Part shown: piece by piece, positions 8,326 through 16,373 of the stretch
Layout: every line of letters begins with the position of its first letter
Numbering within the stretch: the first letter of the stretch is position 1
NCBI RefSeq assembly: GCF_001905725.1
Contig: NZ_LIWB01000010.1
Location: forward strand, 183,140-247,139
DNA length: 64,000 nucleotides
Direction of reading: 5' to 3'
From: Streptomyces sp. CB02400
Lineage (GTDB): Bacteria; Actinomycetota; Actinomycetes; Streptomycetales; Streptomycetaceae
Program-made: the position numbers and the translations under genes
Notes under the pieces: model-generated
Told to the model about the DNA's origin: nothing
What the model saw: only the letters and a program-made list of their open reading frames with translations
The model's database searches: none

Positions 8326-9081
8326 ATGGAGCCCCAGCTGCTGCACGGCGTCACCGAGCACGTCGCCACGGTCGTCATCCGCCATCCGGAGAAGCGCAAC
8401 GCCATGACGGCCGCGATGTGGGGTTCCCTGCCGCCGCTGCTGGAAACGCTGGCGGCCGACCCGGACGTACGGGTGCTGGTGCTCACCGGTGAGGGCGGGA
8501 CGTTCTGCGCCGGCGCCGACATCTCCACGCTCCGGGGGTCGCCGCTCGAGGCGCAGCGGCTGGCCGTGGCGGCGGAGGAGGCGCTCGCCGCCTTCCCCAA
8601 GCCGACCCTGGCGGCGGTCCGCGGGCACTGCGTGGGCGGCGGGGCACAGCTCGCGGCCGCCTGCGATCTGCGGTTCGCCGAGGAGGGGGCGCGGTTCGGG
8701 GTGACCCCGGCGAAGCTCGGCATCGTCTACCCGGCCTCCGCGACCCGGCGACTGGTCTCCCTGGTCGGTCCGGCCACCGCCAAGTACCTGCTGTTCTCGG
8801 GCGAGTTGATCGAGGCCGGGCGGGCGCTGCGCACCGGTCTGGTGGACGAGGTGCTGCCCGGGGGCGGACTGGACGAGCGGGTCACCGAGTTCACCCGGGT
8901 CCTGGCGTCCCGGTCGCGACTGACGCAGGCGGCGGCGAAGGAGTTCGCGAACGGCCGCACCGACCGGGACGCGTACTGGAGCGAGCGAGCTCAGGAGAGC
9001 GGCGACACCGCGGAGGGCGTCGCCGCGTTCCTGGAGCGCAGGCCGCCGCGCTTCACCTGGAGCGTGCCTGCGTCAGGATGA
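8326..9081 (+). CDS. Enoyl-CoA hydratase/isomerase (crotonase) family protein
   Basis: This is a 251-residue crotonase-fold protein. The oxyanion-hole segments are FCAGADIS (about residue 62) and VGGGAQLAAACD (about 105-116). The two catalytic glutamates of true enoyl-CoA hydratases are not evident. The first position reads Gln (GGGAQL) and the second falls in FGVTPAKLGI, with no Glu. It probably performs another crotonase-type reaction on an acyl-CoA, such as isomerisation, decarboxylation or hydrolysis. The start follows from the ATG at 8326 (MEPQLLHGV). The 3' end overlaps the convergent PfpI gene by 29 bases. Confidence 0.85.
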   Translation: MEPQLLHGVTEHVATVVIRHPEKRNAMTAAMWGSLPPLLETLAADPDVRVLVLTGEGGTFCAGADISTLRGSPLEAQRLAVAAEEALAAFPKPTLAAVRGHCVGGGAQLAAACDLRFAEEGARFGVTPAKLGIVYPASATRRLVSLVGPATAKYLLFSGELIEAGRALRTGLVDEVLPGGGLDERVTEFTRVLASRSRLTQAAAKEFANGRTDRDAYWSERAQESGDTAEGVAAFLERRPPRFTWSVPASG

Positions 9082-9703
9082 AGCGGCTCTTCGACCGGAA
9101 CTCCTCGACGAGGTGCGCGGGCGCCTTCTGCGGGGAACCGGCGTCGTAGGGCGGCTGCGGGTCGTACTCGGTGAGCAGCTGGACGGCCTGGGCGTGTTCG
9201 TCGCCGGCGATCCGGCCGAGCAGGGTGAGCCCCATGTCGATGCCGGAGGAGACACCGGCCGCGGTGACGTACTTGCCGTCGGTCACCACCCGCTCCCCGG
9301 TCGGCTCGGCGCCGTACCGCTTCAGGTGGTCGAGCGCCAGCCAGTGGGAGGTGGCCCGGCGCCCCCGGAGGAGGCCGGCGGCGGCCAGCAGCAGGGACCC
9401 GGTGCACACGGACGTCGTCCAGGTGCTGGACGCGTCGGCGGCGCGCAGCCACTCCAGCAGGGTCCCGTTCTCCATCTGGGGCGTCTGTCCGGGGCCGCCG
9501 GGGACGACGACGATGTCCGGGCTCGGCACCTCTTCCAGGGTCTTGTCGGCGGTGAGCGCGAGCGTGCCGGTGTCGGTGCGCACGGGCCCGGCCCGTTCGG
9601 CGACGAACACGGTCTCCGCGTCCGGGAGACGGCCGAGGGTCTCGTAGGGGCCCACCGCGTCGAGGGCGGTGAAGCGGTCGAAGAGGACGATGGCGATCTG
9701 CAT
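9053..9703 (-). CDS. DJ-1/PfpI family protein (isonitrile hydratase-like)
   Basis: The 216-residue class I glutamine amidotransferase-like protein has a nucleophile elbow TSVCTGSLLLAAAG (Cys near residue 100) and VVVPGGPG. It has no DNA-binding domain. DJ-1/PfpI relatives include isonitrile hydratase, and many are uncharacterised. It starts ten bases after the stop of the GlxA-type regulator upstream, with which it shares recognisable sequence (LFDxxxxLDxxGP, VCTGxxLLAxAGLL, RRATxHW). The pair therefore looks like an old tandem duplication in which one copy keeps an AraC domain. The two are probably co-transcribed. Confidence 0.85.
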   Translation of the reverse strand: MQIAIVLFDRFTALDAVGPYETLGRLPDAETVFVAERAGPVRTDTGTLALTADKTLEEVPSPDIVVVPGGPGQTPQMENGTLLEWLRAADASSTWTTSVCTGSLLLAAAGLLRGRRATSHWLALDHLKRYGAEPTGERVVTDGKYVTAAGVSSGIDMGLTLLGRIAGDEHAQAVQLLTEYDPQPPYDAGSPQKAPAHLVEEFRSKSRFILTQARSR

Positions 9704-9713
9704 CGGTGGCCTT

Positions 9714-10676
9714 TCAGGTGTGGGCGGGGGCGGGCCGGAAACGGCGGCGGTACTCCGCCGGTGACGCCCCGAGGGTGCGGACGAAGGCGCGCCGCATCGC
9801 CTCGGGGGTGCCGTAACCGCTGGCGCGGGAGATCTCCTCGACACCACCTCCGGTGTCCTCCAGCAGGCGGCGGGCGTGTTCGAGCCGGACCCGGTCGACG
9901 TAGCGGCCCGGTGTCATGCCGGTCTCGGTGTGGAAGGCGCGGGCGAAGTGGCGCGGCGAGAGGGCGGCGCGGGCGGCGAGCGCCTCGACGCTCAGATCGG
10001 CGCCGGGGTGCTCGGTGATCCACTGCTGGACCTCGCGCAGCGGTTCGCGCCGCGCGGTCTGGGCGGCGAGCTGGGCGCTGAACTGGGCCTGGTTCCCGGG
10101 CCGGCGCAGGAACACCACCAGGTGCCGGGCCACGGCGAGGGCGACCTGACGGCCGAGGTCCTCCTCGACCAGGGCGAGCGCGAGGTCGATGCCCGAGGTG
10201 ACGCCGGCGGAGGTGGCGACCTGGCCGTCCCGGACGTAGATGGGGTCCGGGTCGACCTCGACGGCCGGGTGGTTCCGGGCCAGCGTGTCGCAGTAGGCCC
10301 AGTGCGTGGTGGCGCGACGGCCGTCCAGCAGCCCGGCCCCGGCGAGCAGGACCGCTCCCGTGCAGACGGAGACCAGCCGCTCGGCGCGCGGCCCGTGCCG
10401 GCGCAGCCAGTCGGTCAGCCGCGGGTCGGGCCGGCGGGTGCCCCGGCCGCCGGGCACCAGCAGCGTGTGCGGCTCCGGCGCGTCGGCCAGGGCCCCGTCC
10501 GGTACGACGGTCAGCCCGCTGGTCGTGCGTACGGGAGCGCCGTCCAGCGAGGCGGTGCTCAGCCGGTACGTCCCCGGGGTGTGCTGCTCGGCGCCCGCGA
10601 AGACCTCCACGGGACCGGTGACATCGAGGCTCTGCACGCCGTCGAAGAGGACGACGAGAACGGTTCGCTGCGCCAT
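9714..10676 (-). CDS. GlxA family transcriptional regulator (PfpI domain plus AraC HTH)
   Basis: In this 320-residue protein, residues 1-195 form a DJ-1/PfpI-like domain (VLFDGVQSLDVTGPVEVF, SVCTGAVLLAGAGLL). Residues about 215-315 carry two AraC-type helix-turn-helix motifs (LSPRHFARAFHTETGMTPGRY, EISRASGYGTPEAMRRAF). It is a typical actinobacterial GlxA regulator that senses a small molecule and activates nearby genes. The likely target is the PfpI gene directly downstream. The start is the ATG at MAQRTVLVVLFD. The longer open frame upstream has no homologous look. Confidence 0.9.
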   Translation of the reverse strand: MAQRTVLVVLFDGVQSLDVTGPVEVFAGAEQHTPGTYRLSTASLDGAPVRTTSGLTVVPDGALADAPEPHTLLVPGGRGTRRPDPRLTDWLRRHGPRAERLVSVCTGAVLLAGAGLLDGRRATTHWAYCDTLARNHPAVEVDPDPIYVRDGQVATSAGVTSGIDLALALVEEDLGRQVALAVARHLVVFLRRPGNQAQFSAQLAAQTARREPLREVQQWITEHPGADLSVEALAARAALSPRHFARAFHTETGMTPGRYVDRVRLEHARRLLEDTGGGVEEISRASGYGTPEAMRRAFVRTLGASPAEYRRRFRPAPAHT

Positions 10677-10831
10677 GCCGTCGATTCTTGGCGGCGCCCG
10701 GCATGGCCGCAACGACGTGTTCCCCACCTTTCCTGCCATGCCCGGACCGGAACGGCGTGCATGTTGAAGCGTTGACGAGGTACACGCAGTCAGACCCGGC
10801 CGACGGGGCCGGGAGACGGAAGGAGAGACAC

Positions 10832-10963
10832 GTGCTGCGTGCCATCGCGGATGTCCTGCGCCAGATCGGCGGGGCCATCGCCACCGTAGTGACCCTGCCG
10901 TTCCGGGCGCTCGCCAGGCTGTTCGGCGGGGCCTCGTCCACCGCCCGGGGCCGTCGCGCCTGA
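10832..10963 (+). CDS. Small conserved Streptomyces protein, LPFRALARLFGGAS type
   Basis: A 43-residue GTG-started protein is preceded by a near-perfect Shine-Dalgarno sequence (GGAAGGAGAG). It has one amphipathic/hydrophobic helix (ADVLRQIGGAIATVVTLPFR) and a short basic tail. I recall proteins with the LPFRALARLFGGAS core in many streptomycetes, always of unknown function. It stands alone between the GlxA regulator and tex. The strong ribosome binding site and codon bias support it as real. Confidence 0.75.
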   Translation: MLRAIADVLRQIGGAIATVVTLPFRALARLFGGASSTARGRRA

Positions 10964-11068
10964 CGCCGCCCGTGCGGTCCCCGGGCGAGTCGCCGCCCTG
11001 ATCCCCGATTGTCGGCGTCACCTGCCACAATTGCCGCGCAACCTCAGTGGAGAAGGCGGTACGGGAAC

Positions 11069-13411
11069 GTGACGACACCCCTCGCAGGGTCCATCGAAGG
11101 CAGGATCGCCGAAGAGCTCGGCGTACGGGAGCGGCAGGTCAGGGCTGCCGTCGAACTGCTCGACGGCGGTTCGACGGTGCCCTTCATCGCCCGCTACCGC
11201 AAGGAAGCGACCGAGATGCTCGACGACGCGCAGCTGCGCACGCTCGAGGAGCGGCTGCGCTATCTGCGGGAGCTGGAGGAGCGCCGGACGGCGATCCTGG
11301 AGTCGGTGCGCGAGCAGGGCAAGCTCACCGACGAACTCGAGGCGCGGATCCTGGGCGCGGAGACCAAGGCGCGCCTGGAGGACATCTACCTGCCGTACAA
11401 GCCCAAGCGGCGTACCAAGGCGCAGATCGCACGTGAGGCGGGGCTCGAGCCGCTGGCGGAGAGGCTGCTCGGTGATCCGGGCGTCGAACCCCTCGCCGCG
11501 GCCGCCGCGTTCGTGGACGCCGACAAGGGTGTCGCCGATCCGGGGGCCGCCCTGGACGGCGCGCGGGCGATCCTCACCGAGCGGTTCTCGGAGGACGCCG
11601 ACCTGATCGGCGAGCTGCGCGAGCGCATGTGGGTGCGCGGGCGGCTGACCGCGAAGGTGCGTGACGGCAAGGAGGAGGCGGGCGCGAAGTTCTCCGACTA
11701 CTTCGACTTCGCCGAGCCGTTCACCGACCTGCCCTCACACCGGGTCCTGGCGATGCTGCGCGGCGAGAAGGAGGAGGTCCTCGACCTCGTCCTGGAGCCC
11801 GAGGAGCCGGTGGACGGCCCGTCGTCGTACGAGGGGATCGTCGCCGACCGGTTCGGGATCTCCCAGCAGGGGCGTCCGGCCGACAAGTGGCTGGGCGACA
11901 CGGTCCGCTGGGCCTGGCGTACGCGCATCCTGGTGCACCTCGGCATCGATCTGCGGCTGCGGCTGCGTACGGCGGCCGAGGACGAGGCGGTGCGGGTCTT
12001 CGCGGCCAATCTGCGCGACCTGCTGCTCGCCGCCCCGGCCGGCACCCGCGCGACGCTCGGCCTCGACCCCGGTTTCCGTACGGGCGTGAAGGTCGCCGTG
12101 GTGGACGCGACCGGCAAGGTCGTCGCCACGGACGTCATCCATCCGCATGTTCCGGCCAACCGGTGGGACGAGGCGATCGCCAAGCTGGCGCGGCTGGCGA
12201 AGGAGCACGCGGTCGAGCTGATCGCGATCGGCAACGGCACGGCGTCCCGCGAGACCGACAAGCTCGCCGGTGAACTCATCACCAAGCACCCCGAGCTGAA
12301 GCTGACCAAGGTGATGGTGTCCGAGGCGGGCGCCTCCGTGTACTCGGCCTCCGCCTTCGCCTCCCAGGAGCTGCCCGACATGGACGTGTCGCTGCGCGGC
12401 GCGGTGTCGATCGCGCGCCGGCTCCAGGACCCGCTGGCCGAGCTGGTGAAGATCGACCCGAAGTCGATCGGCGTCGGCCAGTACCAGCACGACCTGTCCG
12501 AGGTGAAGCTGTCGCGTTCGCTGGACGCGGTGGTGGAGGACTGTGTGAACGGCGTGGGTGTGGACGTCAACACCGCGTCGGCGCCGCTGCTCGCGCGGGT
12601 CTCCGGCATCACGTCCGGGCTCGCCGAGAACATCGTGGCGCACCGGGACGACAACGGTCCGTTCCGGTCGCGTGGTGAGCTGAAGAAGGTGGCGCGGCTC
12701 GGCCCGAAGGCGTACGAGCAGTGTGCGGGCTTCCTGCGGATCCGCGGCGGTGACGATCCGCTGGACGCCTCCAGCGTGCACCCGGAGGCGTATCCGGTGG
12801 TGCGGCGGATGGTGAAGTCCTCCGGGGCGGAGGTCTCCGCGCTGATCGGGAACACGGCGGTGCTGCGGTCGCTGCGGCCGGGGGACTTCGTGGACGAGAA
12901 GTTCGGTCTGCCGACCGTGGGCGACATCCTGAAGGAGCTGGAGAAGCCGGGGCGGGACCCGCGGCCGGCGTTCAAGACCGCCGTCTTCAAGGAGGGGGTG
13001 GAGAAGATCTCCGATCTGGCCTCCGGGATGGTGCTCGAGGGTGTGGTGACCAATGTGGCCGCCTTCGGGGCGTTCGTGGATGTCGGTGTTCACCAGGACG
13101 GGCTGGTGCATGTGTCGGCCATGTCGAAGACGTTCGTGAAGGATCCGCGGGATGTGGTGAAGCCGGGGGACATCGTCAAGGTGAAGGTGCTTGAGGTGGA
13201 CATCCCGCGGAAGCGGATCTCGTTGACGTTGCGGCTGGACGACGAGGCTGCGCCTCAAGGGGAGCAGCGGGGACAGCGCGGGGAGCGGCAAGGGGGTCGG
13301 CCGCCGAAGCAGCGGCAGCAGGGGCGTTCCGGAGGGAAGGGGCAGTCTGCTGCGCCTGCTCCGGCCAACGGGGCGATGGCTGACGCGCTGCGGCGGGCCG
13401 GGCTGGCGTAG
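11069..13411 (+). CDS. tex: Tex family RNA-binding transcription accessory protein
   Basis: This 780-residue protein has the Tex architecture. It has an N-terminal helical region (VPFIARYRKEATEMLDD), a YqgF/RNase H-like domain (LGLDPGFRTGVKVAVVD), a helix-hairpin-helix region (VNTASAPLLARVSGI) and an S1 RNA-binding domain near residues 655-725 (GVVTNVAAFGAFVDVGVHQD). A basic Gln/Gly-rich tail of about 50 residues follows. Tex modulates transcription and RNA metabolism and affects toxin expression in some pathogens. It starts with GTG (VTTPLAGSIEG). The frame continues upstream to 11009, without conserved sequence. Confidence 0.95.
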   Translation: MTTPLAGSIEGRIAEELGVRERQVRAAVELLDGGSTVPFIARYRKEATEMLDDAQLRTLEERLRYLRELEERRTAILESVREQGKLTDELEARILGAETKARLEDIYLPYKPKRRTKAQIAREAGLEPLAERLLGDPGVEPLAAAAAFVDADKGVADPGAALDGARAILTERFSEDADLIGELRERMWVRGRLTAKVRDGKEEAGAKFSDYFDFAEPFTDLPSHRVLAMLRGEKEEVLDLVLEPEEPVDGPSSYEGIVADRFGISQQGRPADKWLGDTVRWAWRTRILVHLGIDLRLRLRTAAEDEAVRVFAANLRDLLLAAPAGTRATLGLDPGFRTGVKVAVVDATGKVVATDVIHPHVPANRWDEAIAKLARLAKEHAVELIAIGNGTASRETDKLAGELITKHPELKLTKVMVSEAGASVYSASAFASQELPDMDVSLRGAVSIARRLQDPLAELVKIDPKSIGVGQYQHDLSEVKLSRSLDAVVEDCVNGVGVDVNTASAPLLARVSGITSGLAENIVAHRDDNGPFRSRGELKKVARLGPKAYEQCAGFLRIRGGDDPLDASSVHPEAYPVVRRMVKSSGAEVSALIGNTAVLRSLRPGDFVDEKFGLPTVGDILKELEKPGRDPRPAFKTAVFKEGVEKISDLASGMVLEGVVTNVAAFGAFVDVGVHQDGLVHVSAMSKTFVKDPRDVVKPGDIVKVKVLEVDIPRKRISLTLRLDDEAAPQGEQRGQRGERQGGRPPKQRQQGRSGGKGQSAAPAPANGAMADALRRAGLA

Positions 13412-13474
13412 GCGCACCCTCGTCGGGGCTGGGCGGGGGTGGGTGCGCGGGCCGGTGCTTGCCGGGTGCAGCCC

Positions 13475-13514
13475 GCGCCCACCCGTGCCGCCCTGGCGGC
13501 ACGACTGCCCGCGG
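13475..13514 (+). repeat. Dispersed convergent-gene element, copy A (hairpin)
   Basis: GCGCCCACCCGTGCC leads into a stem CGTGCCGCC / GGCGGCACG and ends in GGCACGACTGCCCGCGG. The same flanks recur around 17376-17452 and, inverted, at 62049-62090. It lies between the convergent tex and ABC-F genes, so a bidirectional terminator role is likely. Confidence 0.75.
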
Positions 13515-13590
13515 AGGGGCGGGGTGACTGCCCGCGGAGGGGCGGGGTGACTGCCCGCGGAGGGGGCGGGCGGGAATGACTGCCCGCAGC
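13503..13590 (+). repeat. 23-base tandem repeat (two exact plus degenerate copies)
   Basis: The unit starting GACTGCCCGCGGAGGGGCGG occurs exactly at 13503 and 13526. A third, slightly altered copy is at 13549, and the first ten bases recur at 13578. The array grows out of the 3' end of element copy A. It fills the gap between the tex and ABC-F stop codons. Confidence 0.85.
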
Positions 13591-15236
13591 TACGCGGGGG
13601 TCTCCGTCACCTTGCCGTCCGTCACCTCCAGGCGTCTGGTTACCCGGACCGCGTCGAGCATGCGGCGGTCGTGGGTGATCAGGAGGAGGGTGCCCTGGTA
13701 GGTGTTGAGGGCTGATTCGAGTTGTTCGATGGCCGGTAGGTCCAGGTGGTTGGTCGGCTCGTCGAGGATCAGGAGGTTGACGCCTCTGCCCTGGAGGAGG
13801 GCCAGGGCGGCCCTCGTGCGTTCGCCCGGGGAGAGGGTGGCCGCCGGGCGCACGACGTGGTCCGCCTTGAGGCCGAACTTGGCCAGGAGAGTGCGGATGT
13901 CGGCCGGGTCCAGGTCGGGGACCGCCGGGCGGAACGCGTCGAGCAGGGTCTCCGGGCCGTGGAACAGCGCGCGGGCCTGGTCGACCTCGCCGAGCAGGAC
14001 GCCGGAGCCGAGCGCCGCGTGCCCGGCGTCGAGCGGGACGCGGCCCAGGAGGGCGCCGAGCAGCGTGGACTTGCCGGCGCCGTTCGCGCCCGTCACCGCC
14101 ACCCGGTCCGCCCAGTCGATCTGCAGGGAGACCGGGCCGAGCGTGAAGTCGCCGCGTCGGACCTCGGCGTCCCGGAGGGTGGCGACGACCGCGCCCGAGC
14201 GAGGGGCCGACGCGATCTCCATGCGCAGCTCCCACTCCTTGCGCGGCTCCTCGACCACCTCCAGGCGTTCGATCATGCGCTGCGTCTGGCGCGCCTTCGC
14301 GGCCTGCTTCTCGCTGGCCTCGCTGCGGAACTTGCGGCCGATCTTGTCGTTGTCGTTGCCCGCCTTGCGGCGCGCGTTCTTCACGCCCTTGTCCATCCAG
14401 GCGCGCTGCGTCTGCGCCCGGTCCTGGAGCGCGGCCTTCTTGTCGGCGTACTCCTCGTACTCGTCACGGGCGTGCCGGCGGGCCACGTCCCGCTCCTCCA
14501 GGTAGGCCTCGTAGCCACCGCCGTAGAGGTTGATCTGCCGCTGGGCGAGGTCGAGTTCGAGGACCTTGGTGACCGTGCGGGTGAGGAACTCGCGGTCGTG
14601 GCTGACGACGACCGTGCCGGCGCGCAGACCGGTCACGAAGCGTTCGAGGCGTTCCAGGCCGTCCAGGTCGAGGTCGTTGGTCGGCTCGTCGAGGAGGAAG
14701 ACGTCGTAGCGGGAGAGGAGGAGGGAGGCGAGGCCGGCGCGGGCCGCCTGGCCGCCGGAGAGTGAGGTCATCGGCTGGTCCAGGCCGACGGCCAGGCCGA
14801 GGGAGTCGGCGACCTCCTCGGCGCGCTCGTCGAGGTCGGCGCCGCCCAGGGACAGCCAGCGCTCCAGGCTGGTGGCGTACGCGTCGTCCGCGCCCGGCGC
14901 CCCGTCGACCAGGGCCTGGGTCGCCTCGTCCATCGCCCGCTGGGCCTCGGCGACACCGGTACGGCGGGCCAGGAACGCCCGTACGCTCTCGCCGGGCCGG
15001 CGCTCCGGCTCCTGCGGGAGGTGCCCGACGGTCGCGGTGGGCGGGGAGAGGCGCAGCTCGCCCTGTTCCGGTGCGGTGAGACCGGCGAGCAGGCGCAGCA
15101 GCGTGGACTTGCCCGCGCCGTTGGCACCGACCAGACCGATCACGTCGCCGGGCGCGACGACGAGGTCGAGACCGGTGAACAGGGAGCGGTCGCCGTGCCC
15201 GGCGGCGAGGTTCTTGGCGACGAGGGTGGCAGTCAT
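13590..15236 (-). CDS. ABC-F family ATP-binding protein
   Basis: This 548-residue soluble protein has two ABC ATPase domains and no membrane segments. Walker A motifs are GANGAGKSTLL in both halves. Signatures are LSGGQAARAG and LSPGERTRAA, and Walker B motifs are FLLDEPTNDLD and LILDEPTNHLD. The interdomain linker (about residues 235-330) is long and very rich in Lys/Arg/Gln/Glu, as in ABC-F proteins that act on the ribosomal E site. Such proteins either regulate translation or confer target protection against antibiotics. Subfamily and drug spectrum cannot be told. It is convergent with tex across the tandem repeat region. Confidence 0.92.
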   Translation of the reverse strand: MTATLVAKNLAAGHGDRSLFTGLDLVVAPGDVIGLVGANGAGKSTLLRLLAGLTAPEQGELRLSPPTATVGHLPQEPERRPGESVRAFLARRTGVAEAQRAMDEATQALVDGAPGADDAYATSLERWLSLGGADLDERAEEVADSLGLAVGLDQPMTSLSGGQAARAGLASLLLSRYDVFLLDEPTNDLDLDGLERLERFVTGLRAGTVVVSHDREFLTRTVTKVLELDLAQRQINLYGGGYEAYLEERDVARRHARDEYEEYADKKAALQDRAQTQRAWMDKGVKNARRKAGNDNDKIGRKFRSEASEKQAAKARQTQRMIERLEVVEEPRKEWELRMEIASAPRSGAVVATLRDAEVRRGDFTLGPVSLQIDWADRVAVTGANGAGKSTLLGALLGRVPLDAGHAALGSGVLLGEVDQARALFHGPETLLDAFRPAVPDLDPADIRTLLAKFGLKADHVVRPAATLSPGERTRAALALLQGRGVNLLILDEPTNHLDLPAIEQLESALNTYQGTLLLITHDRRMLDAVRVTRRLEVTDGKVTETPA

Positions 15237-15284
15237 CAGACCGCCGATCCTAACGGTCGGGCGCGGCGGGCCTCCCCCCGGTTT

Positions 15285-16307
15285 TCACCGCCTCGCCTCC
15301 GTCACCAGGACGGTCCCGCCGGTGCGCGCCACGAGGTATGCCTCGCCCTTCAGCGCCTTGGCGTCCAGGAGTACGCGGTGGCGGCCGGGTTCGAGCACGC
15401 CGTCGAAGAGGTCCTGGGTGCGGGTGCGGGAGAGGCGGTCGGTCCGGTACGCCGTGAGCCTGACCCGGCAGGACGAGGTGACCTCCAGCTCCGCGACGTC
15501 GCCGGCGGCGGTGAGTTCCGTCAGGCGGCGCCGGTCCCGCGGGCCGCGCTCCAGGGCCTGTTCGGTCTGGGCGACGAGGAGCGGGACGACGGGGGCGAAG
15601 CCGTCGACGCAGGGCACGTCGACGCCGGCGCCGGCGAAGGCGCGGCGGACGGCGTCGCGTTCGCCGGCGCTCACCGACCGGCCGAAGATCACGGCGCCGT
15701 AGCCGCGCAGTTCGTCGGCGGGGACTCCGTCGGCGTCGTGGGCGATGTCGGCGCCGATGCCGATGGTGCGCAGGGCCGCGGCGAGCTTGGCGAGCAGGGC
15801 GACCCGGGCGCCGATCAGCAGGACCCGGCGGCGGGCGCCGGGGACGTCGCCGTCGAGGAGGGAGGCGAGGGCCGTACGGTACTCGGTGCCCTGGAAGCGG
15901 AACGGGCCCAGGCCGTGGTAGCCGTTGAGCTCCAGGTCGGCGTGCTCGTCGGTCTGCCAGGCGAAGTCGCGCCAGATGAAGTCCTCGCCGTCCCGTTCGA
16001 TGACCGCGGTCACCGCGCCGCAGGCGAGGTCCTCGCACTCGGGGCAGCCGTAGACGATGTACCGGCCGGCGGGCAGCGGTGCCTCGGTCTCCAGCAGCAG
16101 GCTGTGGACCTGGGCGGTGAAGAGGGAGGGCGGGACGTCGGAGGCGAGCGGGGAGACGGCGTCCAGGTCGGAGAGGCGGAAGAGCAGCGGGCATCCGTCG
16201 ACGACGAAGTCGACGAAGTCCCGGTGGACTTGGTAGTCACCGTCGGCGAGGAGTCCACCGGCTCTCGTCGCCGGTGCCAGGCCGAAGGTCGCGTACTCGG
16301 CAGACAT
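15285..16307 (-). CDS. Uncharacterised protein of 340 residues
   Basis: I do not recognise a functional family. The N-terminal half is acidic, with GCPECEDLACGAV near residue 100, possibly a metal or redox Cys cluster, and aromatic residues in FIWRDFAWQTDEHADLELNGYH. The middle contains a Rossmann-like stretch (RVLLIGARVALLAKLAAALR), with ELRGYGAVIFGRSVSAGER after it. The C-terminal 90 residues have a beta-rich look. The start is the ATG of MSAEYATFG. It is divergent from the D-amino-acid oxidase gene, with 66 bases between them, which may mean a shared promoter region. There is no signal peptide. Confidence 0.8.
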   Translation of the reverse strand: MSAEYATFGLAPATRAGGLLADGDYQVHRDFVDFVVDGCPLLFRLSDLDAVSPLASDVPPSLFTAQVHSLLLETEAPLPAGRYIVYGCPECEDLACGAVTAVIERDGEDFIWRDFAWQTDEHADLELNGYHGLGPFRFQGTEYRTALASLLDGDVPGARRRVLLIGARVALLAKLAAALRTIGIGADIAHDADGVPADELRGYGAVIFGRSVSAGERDAVRRAFAGAGVDVPCVDGFAPVVPLLVAQTEQALERGPRDRRRLTELTAAGDVAELEVTSSCRVRLTAYRTDRLSRTRTQDLFDGVLEPGRHRVLLDAKALKGEAYLVARTGGTVLVTEARR

Positions 16308-16373
16308 GCCGTGAGTATTCCCACCGCGGGACGGACCTGAGCACGGCATGACATATTCCGCTACGGTCCCCCG

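Noticed and set aside
13503..13590. Tandem repeats considered as a CRISPR array
   Set aside because: Units are directly adjacent without spacers, and no cas genes are present.
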